Source of the DNA: CAXSBR01 sp964252015
GTDB lineage: Bacteria > Actinomycetota > Actinomycetes > Mycobacteriales > Jatrophihabitantaceae
Assembly: GCA_964252015.1 (NCBI GenBank)
Contig: CAXULW010000017.1
Span: 1 to 64,000, forward strand
Direction of reading: 5' to 3'
Length of the DNA stretch: 64,000 nucleotides
Shown here: piece by piece, positions 42,786-51,834 of the stretch
Layout of the letters: each line of letters begins with the position of its first letter
Numbering within the stretch: position 1 is the first letter of the stretch
Translations under genes and position numbers: made by a program
Notes under the pieces: generated by a model
What the model saw: the letters and a program-made list of their open reading frames with translations, nothing else
What the model was told of the DNA's origin: nothing
Databases searched by the model: none

Positions 42786-44034
42786 GTCAGGCTCCTTCTG
42801 AGTAGTGGAATCCGGCACGGCGCCGCATCGAGGGTTGACGGTTTCCTTGACCTCGGCGGTGTCGGGTCGTTCCTCGGTCTCGTTGACGAACTGGACGGTG
42901 AATAATTCTTTGCCTTGGTGAAAGGGTCATGATGTGTTCCTCAGGGTGCGGGAATACCGGGGCCGGCGTATGCCGGACGGGCGAATGTGCGGAGGGCTGA
43001 TTTGAGGCGCTTGCAGCGGATGATTGAACATTCGACACCGCAGAACGCCTGATTCGGCGTTCATTTCCGTATCGAGTGTCGGCGCGGTTGTCGCCGACCA
43101 CTGCGAAGAGCTGCGACAAGAAACTGCGTATTAGTTAAGCGTTAGCTCAAAAAGCCCGGCAACTCGACTCGCGGTGGTCTGGGCGGTCGTTCGAGCTTCT
43201 TTAGCGTCGGATCGTCGCGTGGTAGGCGCACCGTTAGACCTAGATGGTGTTGACGCAAGAGTGGCTGCGAACCTACATAGCAAGTATCTCGCAGGGCAGG
43301 GCCGGTCTTGCGCCCCACCTCTGCGGAGTACCGGATCCTGAAACTGGGTTAAGCCTCGAACCGATACGCAGGTGTTAGCAGGTTCGGCGCTCTCACGGTT
43401 GCCTCGCCGCATACAGTTGCCGTGAATCGGGAGAGGCGCGGATGTTACTACCTGGCGCATGCGGCCTGGTGCGCCGCCAGTGAGGTCGAACCAGTTCGGA
43501 AGGAGCCTGACCGCCGCCGTGTTCGTTAACGTTCACATGCGGCTAGTTTTATCGGAAAGCCAGCTAGGGCACTGAGGCGCTATGCGTCATGATACTTCTC
43601 ATTTCGATATCGCTGATGGGGACCAGCCTCTTGTTTCCCCGTCGAAGCAAACTCTAGCCGGACCTCGTCGGCGCGCAACTTAAAGCCATATCAGGACGAA
43701 CTCAAGTTTGATCGGGGAGTCCTCTCGCTCGCCCATAACGCACAAACTTCCGGAGTGCCTCGGCGGTTCAATGACAAGAGAACTGCCCCTCAGCCGAAGG
43801 TTTGAGGCTGCTGTCCCCGCGGCAGGCTATTCGCGCAGATCGACGAGCCGGCGTCAGGTTACCGGCACTGTCGGCCCCGTGCGTTGCGTGAATCGGTCTG
43901 GGCGGTTGTCAGCAGACCGTCGGAAGGCTGACTTGAGATCATCACCACGTCCGAGTGACAATCCCGAGCGAAGGCGCCATGGGCTGGCGAAAACGCTGCG
44001 ATCGAAAGACAGACGTTACGTTTGCCGGCGAAGT
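42786..44034. other. intergenic region, partly duplicate of 28107-28775
   Basis: About 1.25 kb with no long gene. Up to about 43760 it is recognisably related to the region upstream of the other Tat-FN3 gene, with extra insertions around 43110-43500. From 43760 the similarity ends, marking the right edge of the duplicated unit. 43760-44034 may hold the 3' remains of the beta-helix pseudogene on the minus strand. Confidence 0.45.
43582..43683 (+). CDS. short ORF with conserved GDQPLVSPS segment (33 aa)
   Basis: Reads M-R-H-D-T-S-H-F-D-I-A-D-G-D-Q-P-L-V-S-P. Counterpart of the 28603 ORF with mostly third-position changes across the G-D-Q-P-L-V-S-P-S codons. The upstream GAGG-like site is weaker than in the other copy, and the end is truncated by comparison. 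Translation is unproven. Confidence 0.3.
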   Translation: MRHDTSHFDIADGDQPLVSPSKQTLAGPRRRAT

Positions 44035-44702
44035 TCAAGCCGCGGTAGTAGTCCAGTCCACACCCGGTCGAATTCGTCGGTCTTCGGTGGCGAAGCGGCC
44101 GGCTGCTGCCCCCGTCACAACGTTGTTGCAGCGGATCACGTTGTGTGGGCCCACGGCGGTGTTCTGAAGCCAGATGCCTACGCCGGGTGTCAACGCTTGC
44201 TGCAGGCTTCGGGCGTCGAACACCGTGACCGACATCGACGTCGCCAGCGCGCTACTCGACGTGGAGGACGGCCACGGCGCCACGGGCGGCCCTGAGGCAG
44301 AACCGGCCGAGCCGGGAGCGCCCCCGGGTTCCGGTGACCGTGAACTTCACGAGACCGTGGTCGCGGCATCCCCCCGCTGTGCTTTACCCTGTAGCGCAGA
44401 TCGTGCCGACCGGCGCTCAGGCTGCTTGTGGCGGGCCGGAACTGATCGCTTTTTCGACGCCCAGGCACTTCCCGTCGAGCACGAACTTCAGTTCGTCGAT
44501 GGCCGCACTGGTCGTCACCGTGAGCGGCAGCAGGTCACGGCCGGAGACCGTGTCACCGTTACGGGTAACGGTGCGTTGACCGTCGCCGATCCGGCTGCGG
44601 TGTTCTTGTGGTGTTTTTCACGGTGAAAGCAACTACACAAAGGCACACGAGGGCTACGCCGATCGCGTCGACGGCCTGGATCGAGCGGCGTGAGCGGTGC
44701 AT
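44035..44702 (-). pseudogene. broken membrane-anchored Ig-like / beta-helix protein
   Basis: From an ATG at 44702 one frame gives a membrane anchor (A-I-G-V-A-L-V-C-L-C-V-V-A-F-T-V). A second frame gives an Ig-like domain (E-L-K-F-V-L-D-G-K-C-L-G) that stops; a third continues it (S-L-S-A-G-R-H-D-L-R-Y-R-V), with G-L-V-K-F-T-V-T-G in yet another. A last frame to 44035 reads G-I-W-L-Q-N-T-A-V-G-P-H-N-V-I-R-C-N-N-V-V-T-G-A, like a right-handed beta-helix rung. The ordered pieces in shifting frames indicate a decayed surface carbohydrate-active or adhesin-like protein. Confidence 0.45.
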
Positions 44703-44846
44703 GGCTACCGGACTTCTTTGACTGCCGCGCCGAACGCTCCTGACGCGTCGGCTGTAGTGGAGGGTGGCCCTCCGCCCTGGGGCGTGTCCATGCGTGGACA
44801 TTCCACACGCAAATGTCGACGGTGACCGGGTGGACCGGCGCCACGG

Positions 44847-46241
44847 TCAGAATGGGCGGTCGGGGCGGTGGTTGACGTCGAGGCGGAGTAGGGCGTTCTC
44901 CACGACCTCGCTCAATGCGGGGTGGATCCAGTACTGGCCGCGGGCGACCTCGTGCACATGCTGCCCGAATGCCATCGCCTGGATCAACGGCTGGATCAAG
45001 GTGGAGGCATACGGCCCCATCAGGTGCGCTCCGAGCAGGCAGCCGGTATCCGGATCGGCCAGCACCTTGCAGGCGCCGGTGGTGTCTTCCATGGCCCAGC
45101 CGAAGGCGGTGCCACCGAACTCCTGGGTCGCGCTGACGTAATTAACGCCGCGGTCGCGGGCCTGCTGTTCGGTCAGACCGACGCTGGCCAGCTGCGGATC
45201 GGTGAACACTGCGGATGGGATGCCCTCATGGTTGGAGCGCTGCAGCTTCTCCGGATGGGCCAGGTTGTGGGCGACGATGCGGGCGTCCTGGTTGGCGACG
45301 TGTTTGAGCTGGTCCGGGGAGCTGACGTCGCCCAGGGCCCATACGCCGGTGGCCGTGGTGCGTTGGTATTCGTCCACGCGGACCAGCCCGTTATCGCCGG
45401 TCTCGACCCCGGCCGCGGCAAGCCCGAGGCGGTCGGAGTTGGGCACCCGTCCGGTCGCCACCAACAGCGCGTCCGCGGTGACGGTCGTGCCGTCGCTCAG
45501 GGTCAGGTCCACACCCGAGCCGGCTGAAGCCGCCGCCGTGACTGTGGTGTTCAGGCGGATGTCCCAGTGCAGGCGAGCCAGCTCGTTGAAGCGCCGGCCG
45601 ATCTCTTCGTCCAGCCGTCCGAGCAGCTGGGGTCCGCGCACGATCATCGTCACCGTCGTGCCCAGGGCGCTGAAGATATGCGCGAACTCGGCTGCGATAT
45701 AGCCGCCACCGACGATCACGAGCCGCGACGGTAGGTCGGGCAGGCGCATGATCGTGTCGGAGGTGTGAAACGGCACCCCACTGTCCGCGATTACCGGTGG
45801 GACGGTGGCGCGCGAGCCGGTGGCAATGACGACATCGTCAGCGGTGAATTCCGTGCCGGCGGACGGGCCCGTGGTGATGCGCAGGCGGCGCGGGCCGGTG
45901 AACTCGACGTGGCCCTCGAACAGGGTGACGGCGGCACTGTCGCGGCGGTAGTTCCGGCCGCCGGCGGAGATGGGATCGATCCGCCCGAAGACCCGGTTGC
46001 GGATCGCGGGCCAGTGCACGCCGTTCAACGAGGCGTCCAGCCCATAACGCCCGGCTACACCGACGGTATTGGCCACGTCGGCGGCGTACACGTACATCTT
46101 GGTCGGGATGCATCCCACGTTCAGGCAGGTGCCGCCGAAGGTTGATTCCTCGACGATCGCCGTGGTCCGGGCGGACAGCTCGTCGGTCAAAATGGAGTTG
46201 CCGGAGCCCGATCCGATGACGACCAGGTCGAAGTGACGCAT
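44847..46241 (-). CDS. mtr: mycothione reductase
   Basis: 464 residues. FAD-binding I-G-S-G-S-G-N-S-I, redox-active disulfide G-G-T-C-L-N-V-G-C-I-P-T-K (Cys39, Cys44), NAD(P)H domain V-G-G-G-Y-I-A-A-E-F and the C-terminal catalytic H-P-A-L-S-E-V-V-E-N. The G-R-I-D-P-I and G-Q-Y-W-I-H-P-A-L segments are specific to mycothione reductases within the disulfide reductase superfamily. It reduces mycothiol disulfide with NADPH in the cytoplasm. The start at 46241 fits the conserved M-R-H-F-D-L beginning. Confidence 0.93.
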   Translation of the reverse strand: MRHFDLVVIGSGSGNSILTDELSARTTAIVEESTFGGTCLNVGCIPTKMYVYAADVANTVGVAGRYGLDASLNGVHWPAIRNRVFGRIDPISAGGRNYRRDSAAVTLFEGHVEFTGPRRLRITTGPSAGTEFTADDVVIATGSRATVPPVIADSGVPFHTSDTIMRLPDLPSRLVIVGGGYIAAEFAHIFSALGTTVTMIVRGPQLLGRLDEEIGRRFNELARLHWDIRLNTTVTAAASAGSGVDLTLSDGTTVTADALLVATGRVPNSDRLGLAAAGVETGDNGLVRVDEYQRTTATGVWALGDVSSPDQLKHVANQDARIVAHNLAHPEKLQRSNHEGIPSAVFTDPQLASVGLTEQQARDRGVNYVSATQEFGGTAFGWAMEDTTGACKVLADPDTGCLLGAHLMGPYASTLIQPLIQAMAFGQHVHEVARGQYWIHPALSEVVENALLRLDVNHRPDRPF

Positions 46242-46330
46242 AACCGCACCGTAACTGTCATCGGCGGTAGGGCCGTGGCGAATGACCCCGGGTGTGGCCA
46301 TCATCGCCCGGCCTCAGGGCAAGGCCTCCC

Positions 46331-46355
46331 GGCCGCCGCCAGTGGGTCGGCGGCC
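46331..46355. terminator. hairpin downstream of small ORF
   Basis: GGCCGCCG / CGGCGGCC, perfect 8-bp stem with a 9-base loop, just past the stop of the minus-strand small ORF and upstream of mtr. Probably terminates the small transcript. Confidence 0.45.
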
Positions 46356-46364
46356 GGGCCTGGA

Positions 46365-46493
46365 TCAGCGCGAGGTGTGCTTCGCGGTCCAGGGGCGGTT
46401 GAGCTCGTTCAGGCGACGCTGGGCGTTACGGACGTCGGCCCAGACGGCGGCGATGGAGGCGGTGCGGGTGGTGTTGCAGGTCGTTGTGTTCAT
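46365..46493 (-). CDS. 42-residue hypothetical protein
   Basis: Starts M-N-T-T-T-C-N-T-T-R-T-A-S and continues I-A-A-V-W-A-D-V-R-N-A-Q-R-R-L-N-E-L-N-R-P-W. The second half would form one amphipathic helix. An AAGG site lies just before the ATG, an AT-rich promoter-like region precedes it and a hairpin follows the stop, which together support a real small gene. No family recognised. Confidence 0.5.
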   Translation of the reverse strand: MNTTTCNTTRTASIAAVWADVRNAQRRLNELNRPWTAKHTSR

Positions 46494-46763
46494 GCCTTCA
46501 TCTTCATACGATACGTAGGCAAAATCTACCGCAGAGGCGCCTAAACCCAGGTGAAACCGCTCACATGGCGACGATTGTTCGGCAACTAACGCCGATGACG
46601 GCTCACGGGCGTTTCGCGCCGGGGCGCGTCCCGGGGCCGACGGTGTGCCGCTGTGGCGCCCGGCGGCCGGTTGCCCAACCCTGACGGCGATCCTCCGCGG
46701 CGCGGCCGACCTCTAAGGTCGAACCCGAGCCGGCTGGGACGGGCCGGGCGAGCGGAGGACAAC

Positions 46764-48212
46764 GTGGCCGGGTCGGCAGTGGACACAGGGTCAGCAGTAA
46801 GCACAGGGTCAGCAGGAAGCACAGGGTCAGCAGGAAGCACAGGGTCAGCAGGAAGCACAGGGTCGGCAGTAGACACAGACGCCGTGCAGCGCACCTACGA
46901 CCTGGACCGCGCCCACGTCTTCCATTCGTGGTTGGCCCAGGCCGCGTTCAAGCCGATGGTGATCACCTCGGCCCAGGGCAGCTACGTGGTGGACGGCGAG
47001 GGCAACCGATTGCTGGACTTCTCCAGCCAGCTGGTGAACACCAACATCGGTCACCAGCACCCCAAGGTGGTCGCCGCGATCAAGGCGCAGGCCGACCGGC
47101 TCTGCACCGTCGCCCCGCAGCACGCCAACGACCAGCGCAGCGAGGCGGCCCGCCTCATCGCCGACCTGGCCCCGGACGGCATGGACAAGGTGTTCTTCAC
47201 CAACGCCGGCGCCGAGGCGGTGGAGAACGCGGTGCGGATGGCCCGTCTGCACACCGGGCGGATCAAGGTGCTGTCGACCTACCGCAGCTACCACGGCGGC
47301 ACCAACACCGCGGTGAACCTGACCGGCGATCCGCGCCGCTGGGCCAACGACTACGGCAGCGCCGGCGCCGTCCACTTCTTCGGCCCGTTCCTCTACCGCT
47401 CGCCGTTCCACTCGACCACCGAGGCCGAGGAAAGCGAGCGGGCGCTGGAGCACCTCGAGCAGGTCATCGGGTTCGAGGGTCCGTCGACGATCGCTGCCAT
47501 CATCCTCGAGTCCATCCCGGGCACGGCCGGCATCATGGTGCCGCCGCCGGGGTACCTGGCCGGGGTGCGGGCACTGTGCGACCGGTACGGCATCGTCCTC
47601 ATCGCCGACGAGGTCATGGCCGGGTTCGGGCGCACCGGTGCGTGGTTCGCCTTCGAGCACTTCGACGTCGTCCCCGACCTGATCACCTTCGCCAAGGGCG
47701 TGAACTCGGGCTATGTCCCGCTCGGCGGCGTGATCATCAACGCGCCGATCGCGGCCACGTTCGACGATCGCGTCTACCCGGGCGGGCTGACCTACTCCGG
47801 GCATCCGTTGGCCTGCGCCGCGGCCGTGGCCACGATCAACGCCATGCACGACGAGGGCATCGTCGAGAACGCGGCGGCGATCGGACGTGACGTGCTCGGA
47901 CCTGGGCTGGCCGAGCTGGCCGCCAAGCACCCGGTGATCGGGGAGGTCCGCGGCCTCGGCGTGTTCTGGGCCCTGGACCTGGTCACCGACCGGGCGACGC
48001 GGGAACCGCTCGCGCCCTACGGCGGCACCAGCCCGGCCATGGCCGAGCTCGTGGCCGCGTGCAAGAAGGGCGGCCTGCTGCCGTTCACCAACTATCACCG
48101 ACTGCACGTCGTCCCGCCCTGCACCGTCTCGGCGGACGAGGCCCGGGAAGGTCTGGCCATCCTGGACGATGCGCTGAGCACTATCGCCGGCCACTACGTA
48201 GGCGCGGAGTAG
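46764..48212 (+). CDS. class III (4-aminobutyrate/diamine type) aminotransferase
   Basis: 482 residues. PLP-enzyme features: F-T-N-A-G-A-E-A-V-E-N-A, Y-H-G-G-T, I-A-D-E-V-M-A-G-F-G-R-T-G and the Schiff-base lysine in F-A-K-G-V-N-S-G-Y. Omega-amino donor with a keto acid acceptor; substrate not fixed by sequence. GGAGG at 46754-46758 supports the GTG at 46764. Residues 3-38 are six hexapeptide repeats (G-S-A-V/G-D/S-T) encoded by an 18-bp minisatellite, absent from usual family members, and would be a flexible N-terminal tail. Confidence 0.85.
   Translation: MAGSAVDTGSAVSTGSAGSTGSAGSTGSAGSTGSAVDTDAVQRTYDLDRAHVFHSWLAQAAFKPMVITSAQGSYVVDGEGNRLLDFSSQLVNTNIGHQHPKVVAAIKAQADRLCTVAPQHANDQRSEAARLIADLAPDGMDKVFFTNAGAEAVENAVRMARLHTGRIKVLSTYRSYHGGTNTAVNLTGDPRRWANDYGSAGAVHFFGPFLYRSPFHSTTEAEESERALEHLEQVIGFEGPSTIAAIILESIPGTAGIMVPPPGYLAGVRALCDRYGIVLIADEVMAGFGRTGAWFAFEHFDVVPDLITFAKGVNSGYVPLGGVIINAPIAATFDDRVYPGGLTYSGHPLACAAAVATINAMHDEGIVENAAAIGRDVLGPGLAELAAKHPVIGEVRGLGVFWALDLVTDRATREPLAPYGGTSPAMAELVAACKKGGLLPFTNYHRLHVVPPCTVSADEAREGLAILDDALSTIAGHYVGAE
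46770..46877 (+). repeat. 18-bp minisatellite within aminotransferase 5' end
   Basis: Six tandem 18-bp units (consensus GGGTCAGCAGGAAGCACA) with few differences, in frame with the coding sequence. Changes in copy number would keep the frame. Confidence 0.85.
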
Positions 48213-48220
48213 GTGCCGGT

Positions 48221-48673
48221 GTGAGCGAGCCCGAGATCGACACCAGCGAGATCGATACCACCGCGCACGCCGGGTTCCTCGGGGCGCTCGGCGTCCGGAT
48301 GGACAGCGTTACCGCCGACCGAGCGATGTTGAGCCTGCCCATCACACCGGCGCTGCACCAGCCCAACGGCATCGTCCACGGCGGGGTCTACTGCACGATC
48401 GTCGAGACGCTGGCCAGCCTGGGCGCCGCGGTCTGGCTGGGCGATCGCGGGCACGTCGTCGGGGTGGCCAACCACACCGACTTCCTGCGGGCGACCCGGA
48501 ACGGCACGCTGTACGCGGTGGGCACGCCCATTCACCGCGGCCGCACGCAGCAACTCTGGTTGGTCGAGATCACCGACGCCGAACCCGGCACCGACGGGGC
48601 CCGGTTGATCGCCCGCGGCGAGGTCCGGCTGGCCAACATCGCGTCGACGGACCACCTGGCCGCCGGCGCCTGA
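48221..48673 (+). CDS. PaaI-type hotdog-fold thioesterase
   Basis: 150 residues. The H-Q-P-N-G-I-V-H-G-G-V-Y-C-T-I-V-E-T-L-A-S motif with the catalytic Glu/Asp-type helix and the later V-A-N-H-T-D-F-L-R segment identify a PaaI/menaquinone-like acyl-CoA thioesterase. Probably hydrolyses an aryl- or acyl-CoA in the cytoplasm. The GTG at 48221 lies 8 bases after the aminotransferase stop, so the two are likely co-transcribed. Confidence 0.82.
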   Translation: MSEPEIDTSEIDTTAHAGFLGALGVRMDSVTADRAMLSLPITPALHQPNGIVHGGVYCTIVETLASLGAAVWLGDRGHVVGVANHTDFLRATRNGTLYAVGTPIHRGRTQQLWLVEITDAEPGTDGARLIARGEVRLANIASTDHLAAGA

Positions 48674-48801
48674 GCCGGCCGCCGTTCCAGCCGGCAAGTC
48701 CCTCCGGCGTTCGCCGGTGAACCCGCTGATCGATTCGCTGAGGATGCGCGCGGCCCAGGCTGCGCCAATACACTTCGGGCATCGTGACGAGGGAGACCGG
48801 A

Positions 48802-50262
48802 ATGCGCCGTACCACCGCTCGCCGCTCGCCGGTGTTCACCGCGCTGGCGGTGTGCTGCCTGCTGGTGCTGGCCGGGTGCAGCACGGTGACCAGCGGCACC
48901 GGCTCCCCCCAGCGCGAGCAGCTCGCGCCCAATGCCAGCGCGAACAGCCTGCCGATCAAGGGCGACGGGGGCACCCCGTTCGACCAGCTCGTGCGCAACT
49001 CGCTGACCGACGTCGAGCAGTTCTGGGGTGCGGCCTACCCGTCGCTGTCCGGCGGGACGGCTTTGCGGCCATTGGCCGGCGGCGTCTACTCGGTCGAGAC
49101 GGGCAAACCCAACCTGGACAACGCGTGTATGAAGGCCCAGCCCAAGGCGGCCGACAACAACGCGTTCTACTGCCGCTTGGACGACACGTTCGCCTACGAC
49201 CGCGTTGGTCTGGTCAAGATCATCGCCGACAAGCTGGGCCAGAACTTCGTGCCTCTGGTGTTTGCCCACGAGTTCGGCCACCTCATCCAGAACCGACTCG
49301 ACAAGTCCGAGCACGCGTCGATCTATCTGGAAACGCAGGCCGACTGCGCGTCCGGTGCGTTCATGGCCGCGGAATCCGGGGTCGGCACGGTCAAGCTCAA
49401 GAACATCCACTTCGGGATCAGTCCTACGAACCTGGATGCGCTCATGGTCGGCATGATCCTGCTGCGTGATTACAGCCCCCACTCGGCCACGGATAACGGG
49501 ACGCACGGCGACGGTTTCGACCGGATCAGCGCCTTCGCCGACGGCTTCAGCAACGGCGTCAAGTACTGCTACAGCGACGACTGGTACACCCGCAAGTTCA
49601 CCGAACGCGCGTACGCCAGCGACACGGACTACCAGACCGGCGGTAACGAGACGCTGGCCCAGGTGACGGACGCGTCACCGTCCACCACCACCGGCAGCGG
49701 AGGCGGCGGCCTGCAGCCCAGCCTGAACGCGTTCTGGACCCGGGCGTTCAAGACGATCAACAAGACGTTCAAGCCGGTGACGATCAAACAGGCGGACAGC
49801 CCGCCCTGCGGGCCGAAGGGGTCCGAGTTCAACTACTGCGCGTCTGACAACACCGTCTACTTCTCCTCGGCTTTCGCCAGTTCGGCCTATTACAGCGTGC
49901 CGGTGCTGGTCCAGGATCCGACGACCAAGGTCGTGTCGATCAAGCAGAACTCCGCGGCCGACTACGCCCTGGGCGCGATGTTCGCCTATGGGTGGGGTCT
50001 CGCCGTGCGGTCCCAGTTGGGTCTGTCGACGAGCACCGCCGCCGGGCTGCTCGGGGCCAGCTGTTACGTCGGCGCCTACTCCAAGACGATCAACGGAGAC
50101 GTCAAGGGCTTCGCCCTGTCCCCGCCGGACATGGACGAGGCCACCGTGGCGGTGTTGCGCATCGTCGGTCAGAACACCGCTCTGGGCGATCGCAACACCA
50201 CGGGTTTCCAGCGGATCAATGCGTTCAAGAAGGGTTACTTCGGCAGCCTCACCGCCTGCTGA
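48802..50262 (+). CDS. zinc metallopeptidase-like lipoprotein
   Basis: 486 residues. Lipobox V-L-A-G-C (Cys26); H-E-F-G-H (156-160) with a downstream E-T-Q-A-D-C-A-S-G, as in the putative neutral zinc metallopeptidase family (Peptidase_Mx/YpfJ-like). The C-terminal half (from about 300) has a second conserved domain with paired cysteines. Probably an extracellular membrane-anchored protease. GGGAG at 48791-48795 supports the ATG at 48802 over the GTG at 48784. Confidence 0.8.
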   Translation: MRRTTARRSPVFTALAVCCLLVLAGCSTVTSGTGSPQREQLAPNASANSLPIKGDGGTPFDQLVRNSLTDVEQFWGAAYPSLSGGTALRPLAGGVYSVETGKPNLDNACMKAQPKAADNNAFYCRLDDTFAYDRVGLVKIIADKLGQNFVPLVFAHEFGHLIQNRLDKSEHASIYLETQADCASGAFMAAESGVGTVKLKNIHFGISPTNLDALMVGMILLRDYSPHSATDNGTHGDGFDRISAFADGFSNGVKYCYSDDWYTRKFTERAYASDTDYQTGGNETLAQVTDASPSTTTGSGGGGLQPSLNAFWTRAFKTINKTFKPVTIKQADSPPCGPKGSEFNYCASDNTVYFSSAFASSAYYSVPVLVQDPTTKVVSIKQNSAADYALGAMFAYGWGLAVRSQLGLSTSTAAGLLGASCYVGAYSKTINGDVKGFALSPPDMDEATVAVLRIVGQNTALGDRNTTGFQRINAFKKGYFGSLTAC

Positions 50263-50310
50263 TCGCCCGCCGGCCCGAACCTGTCACACCTTCGCACTAG
50301 GGTCGCGTTC

Positions 50311-51834
50311 ATGTCCGAACTCGCTGCCCTTGACCCGGTGTTCCTGGCCTATCCGCGGGCCCAGCTGGCCGATGCCGCGCTGGGGCGGGCCCGGGAGCTG
50401 GGCGTGAGTCACGCCGCGTTCCGCCTGGAACGCACCCGCGTGGGCCAGCTCAGCCTGCGCGACGCCCGCGTCGAGACCACCAGCGACAGCGTGGATCTCG
50501 GCCTGGCGGTGCGGGTGATCGTCGACGGCACCTGGGGCTTCGCCGCGTCCGGCGACGTCACCGCCGAGGCGGCCGTGCGGGTGGCCGAGCAGGCCGTCGC
50601 CGTCGCCCGGGTGAGCCGTCGCCTGCGCGCCCGCGAGGTGGTGCTGGCCGATGAGCCCGTTCACCCCGACGCGGTCTGGGTCAGCGTGTACGACGTCAAC
50701 CCGTTCGACGTGGCCGAGGTCGAGCGGATCGCACGGATGACGGAACTGTCCGAGCGGCTGCTGGCCAGCGACGGGGTCGACCACGTGAGCGCGGCCGTCC
50801 AGTACGCGCAGGAGAACAAGTACTACGCGGACACCGCGGGCACGACCACCACGCAGCAGCGGGTGCGGATCGAGCCCGAGTTCACCGTCACCAACATCGA
50901 CCGGGCCCGCGGTGGGTTCGAGACGATGCGCACGGTCGCCCCGCCCACCGCGCGCGGCTGGGAGTACGCCACCGGCACGGGCTGGGACTTCGACGCCGAG
51001 GTGGCCCAGCTGCCGGAGCTTCTCTTGGAAAGAACCAAAGCACCAACTGTCGAGGCCGGGCGGTACGACCTGGTCATCCACCCGTCCAACCTCTGGCTGA
51101 CCATCCACGAGTCGGTCGGGCACGCGACTGAACTCGACCGCGCGCTGGGCTACGAGGCCGCGTACGCCGGCACGTCGTTCGCCACGCCCGAACAGATCGA
51201 CCGGCTGCAATACGGCAGTGCGGCCATGAACGTGCGCGGTGACCGGGTGACCCCGCACGGGCTGGCCACGGTCGGTTACGACGACGAGGGCGTCGCCGGG
51301 CAATCCTTCGACATCGTGAGGGACGGCCGGCTCGTGGGCTACCAGGTCAACCGCGAGATGGCAGCGATGGCCGAGGGCGCGTTCGCCGGCGGCCGGTCCA
51401 ACGGCTGCGCGTTCGCCGACTCCGCCGGCCACATCCCCCTGCAGCGGATGCCGAACGTCTCGCTGCAACCGGACCCGGACGGGCCGACGACGGAGGAACT
51501 GATCGCCGGCGTCGAACGCGGGTTGTACGTCGTGGGCGACAAGTCCTGGTCGATCGACATGCAGCGCTACAACTTCCAGTTCACCGGCCAGCGGTTCTAC
51601 CGGATCGAGAACGGTCGCCTGGCCGGTCAGGTGCGCGATGCCGCTTATCAGGCGACGACGACCGACTTCTGGAACTCGATGGACGTGGTCGGCGGCCCGC
51701 AGACCTATGAACTGCACGGGGCGTTGAACTGCGGCAAGGGCCAGCCGGGTCAGGTCGCGCCCGCGGGGCATGGCAGTCCCAGCGCCCTGTTCCGCGGCGT
51801 CAACATCCTCAACACCGTCGATGAGGGCCGATGA
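50311..51834 (+). CDS. tldD: TldD family metalloprotease subunit
   Basis: 507 residues. The metal-binding I-H-E-S-V-G-H-A-T-E-L-D near residue 265 is the TldD H-E-x-x-x-H motif; the C-terminal beta-rich domain with G-A-L-N-C-G-K-G-Q-P is typical. TldD/TldE heterodimers are known to unfold and degrade peptides, including maturation of ribosomal peptide natural products. The stop overlaps the tldE start (ATGA at 51831). Confidence 0.88.
   Translation: MSELAALDPVFLAYPRAQLADAALGRARELGVSHAAFRLERTRVGQLSLRDARVETTSDSVDLGLAVRVIVDGTWGFAASGDVTAEAAVRVAEQAVAVARVSRRLRAREVVLADEPVHPDAVWVSVYDVNPFDVAEVERIARMTELSERLLASDGVDHVSAAVQYAQENKYYADTAGTTTTQQRVRIEPEFTVTNIDRARGGFETMRTVAPPTARGWEYATGTGWDFDAEVAQLPELLLERTKAPTVEAGRYDLVIHPSNLWLTIHESVGHATELDRALGYEAAYAGTSFATPEQIDRLQYGSAAMNVRGDRVTPHGLATVGYDDEGVAGQSFDIVRDGRLVGYQVNREMAAMAEGAFAGGRSNGCAFADSAGHIPLQRMPNVSLQPDPDGPTTEELIAGVERGLYVVGDKSWSIDMQRYNFQFTGQRFYRIENGRLAGQVRDAAYQATTTDFWNSMDVVGGPQTYELHGALNCGKGQPGQVAPAGHGSPSALFRGVNILNTVDEGR

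Noticed and set aside
46845..48194. 449-codon minus-strand ORF over the aminotransferase
   Set aside because: Antisense frame with Arg/Gly/Asp-rich translation and no domain; the plus strand has complete PLP-enzyme motifs.
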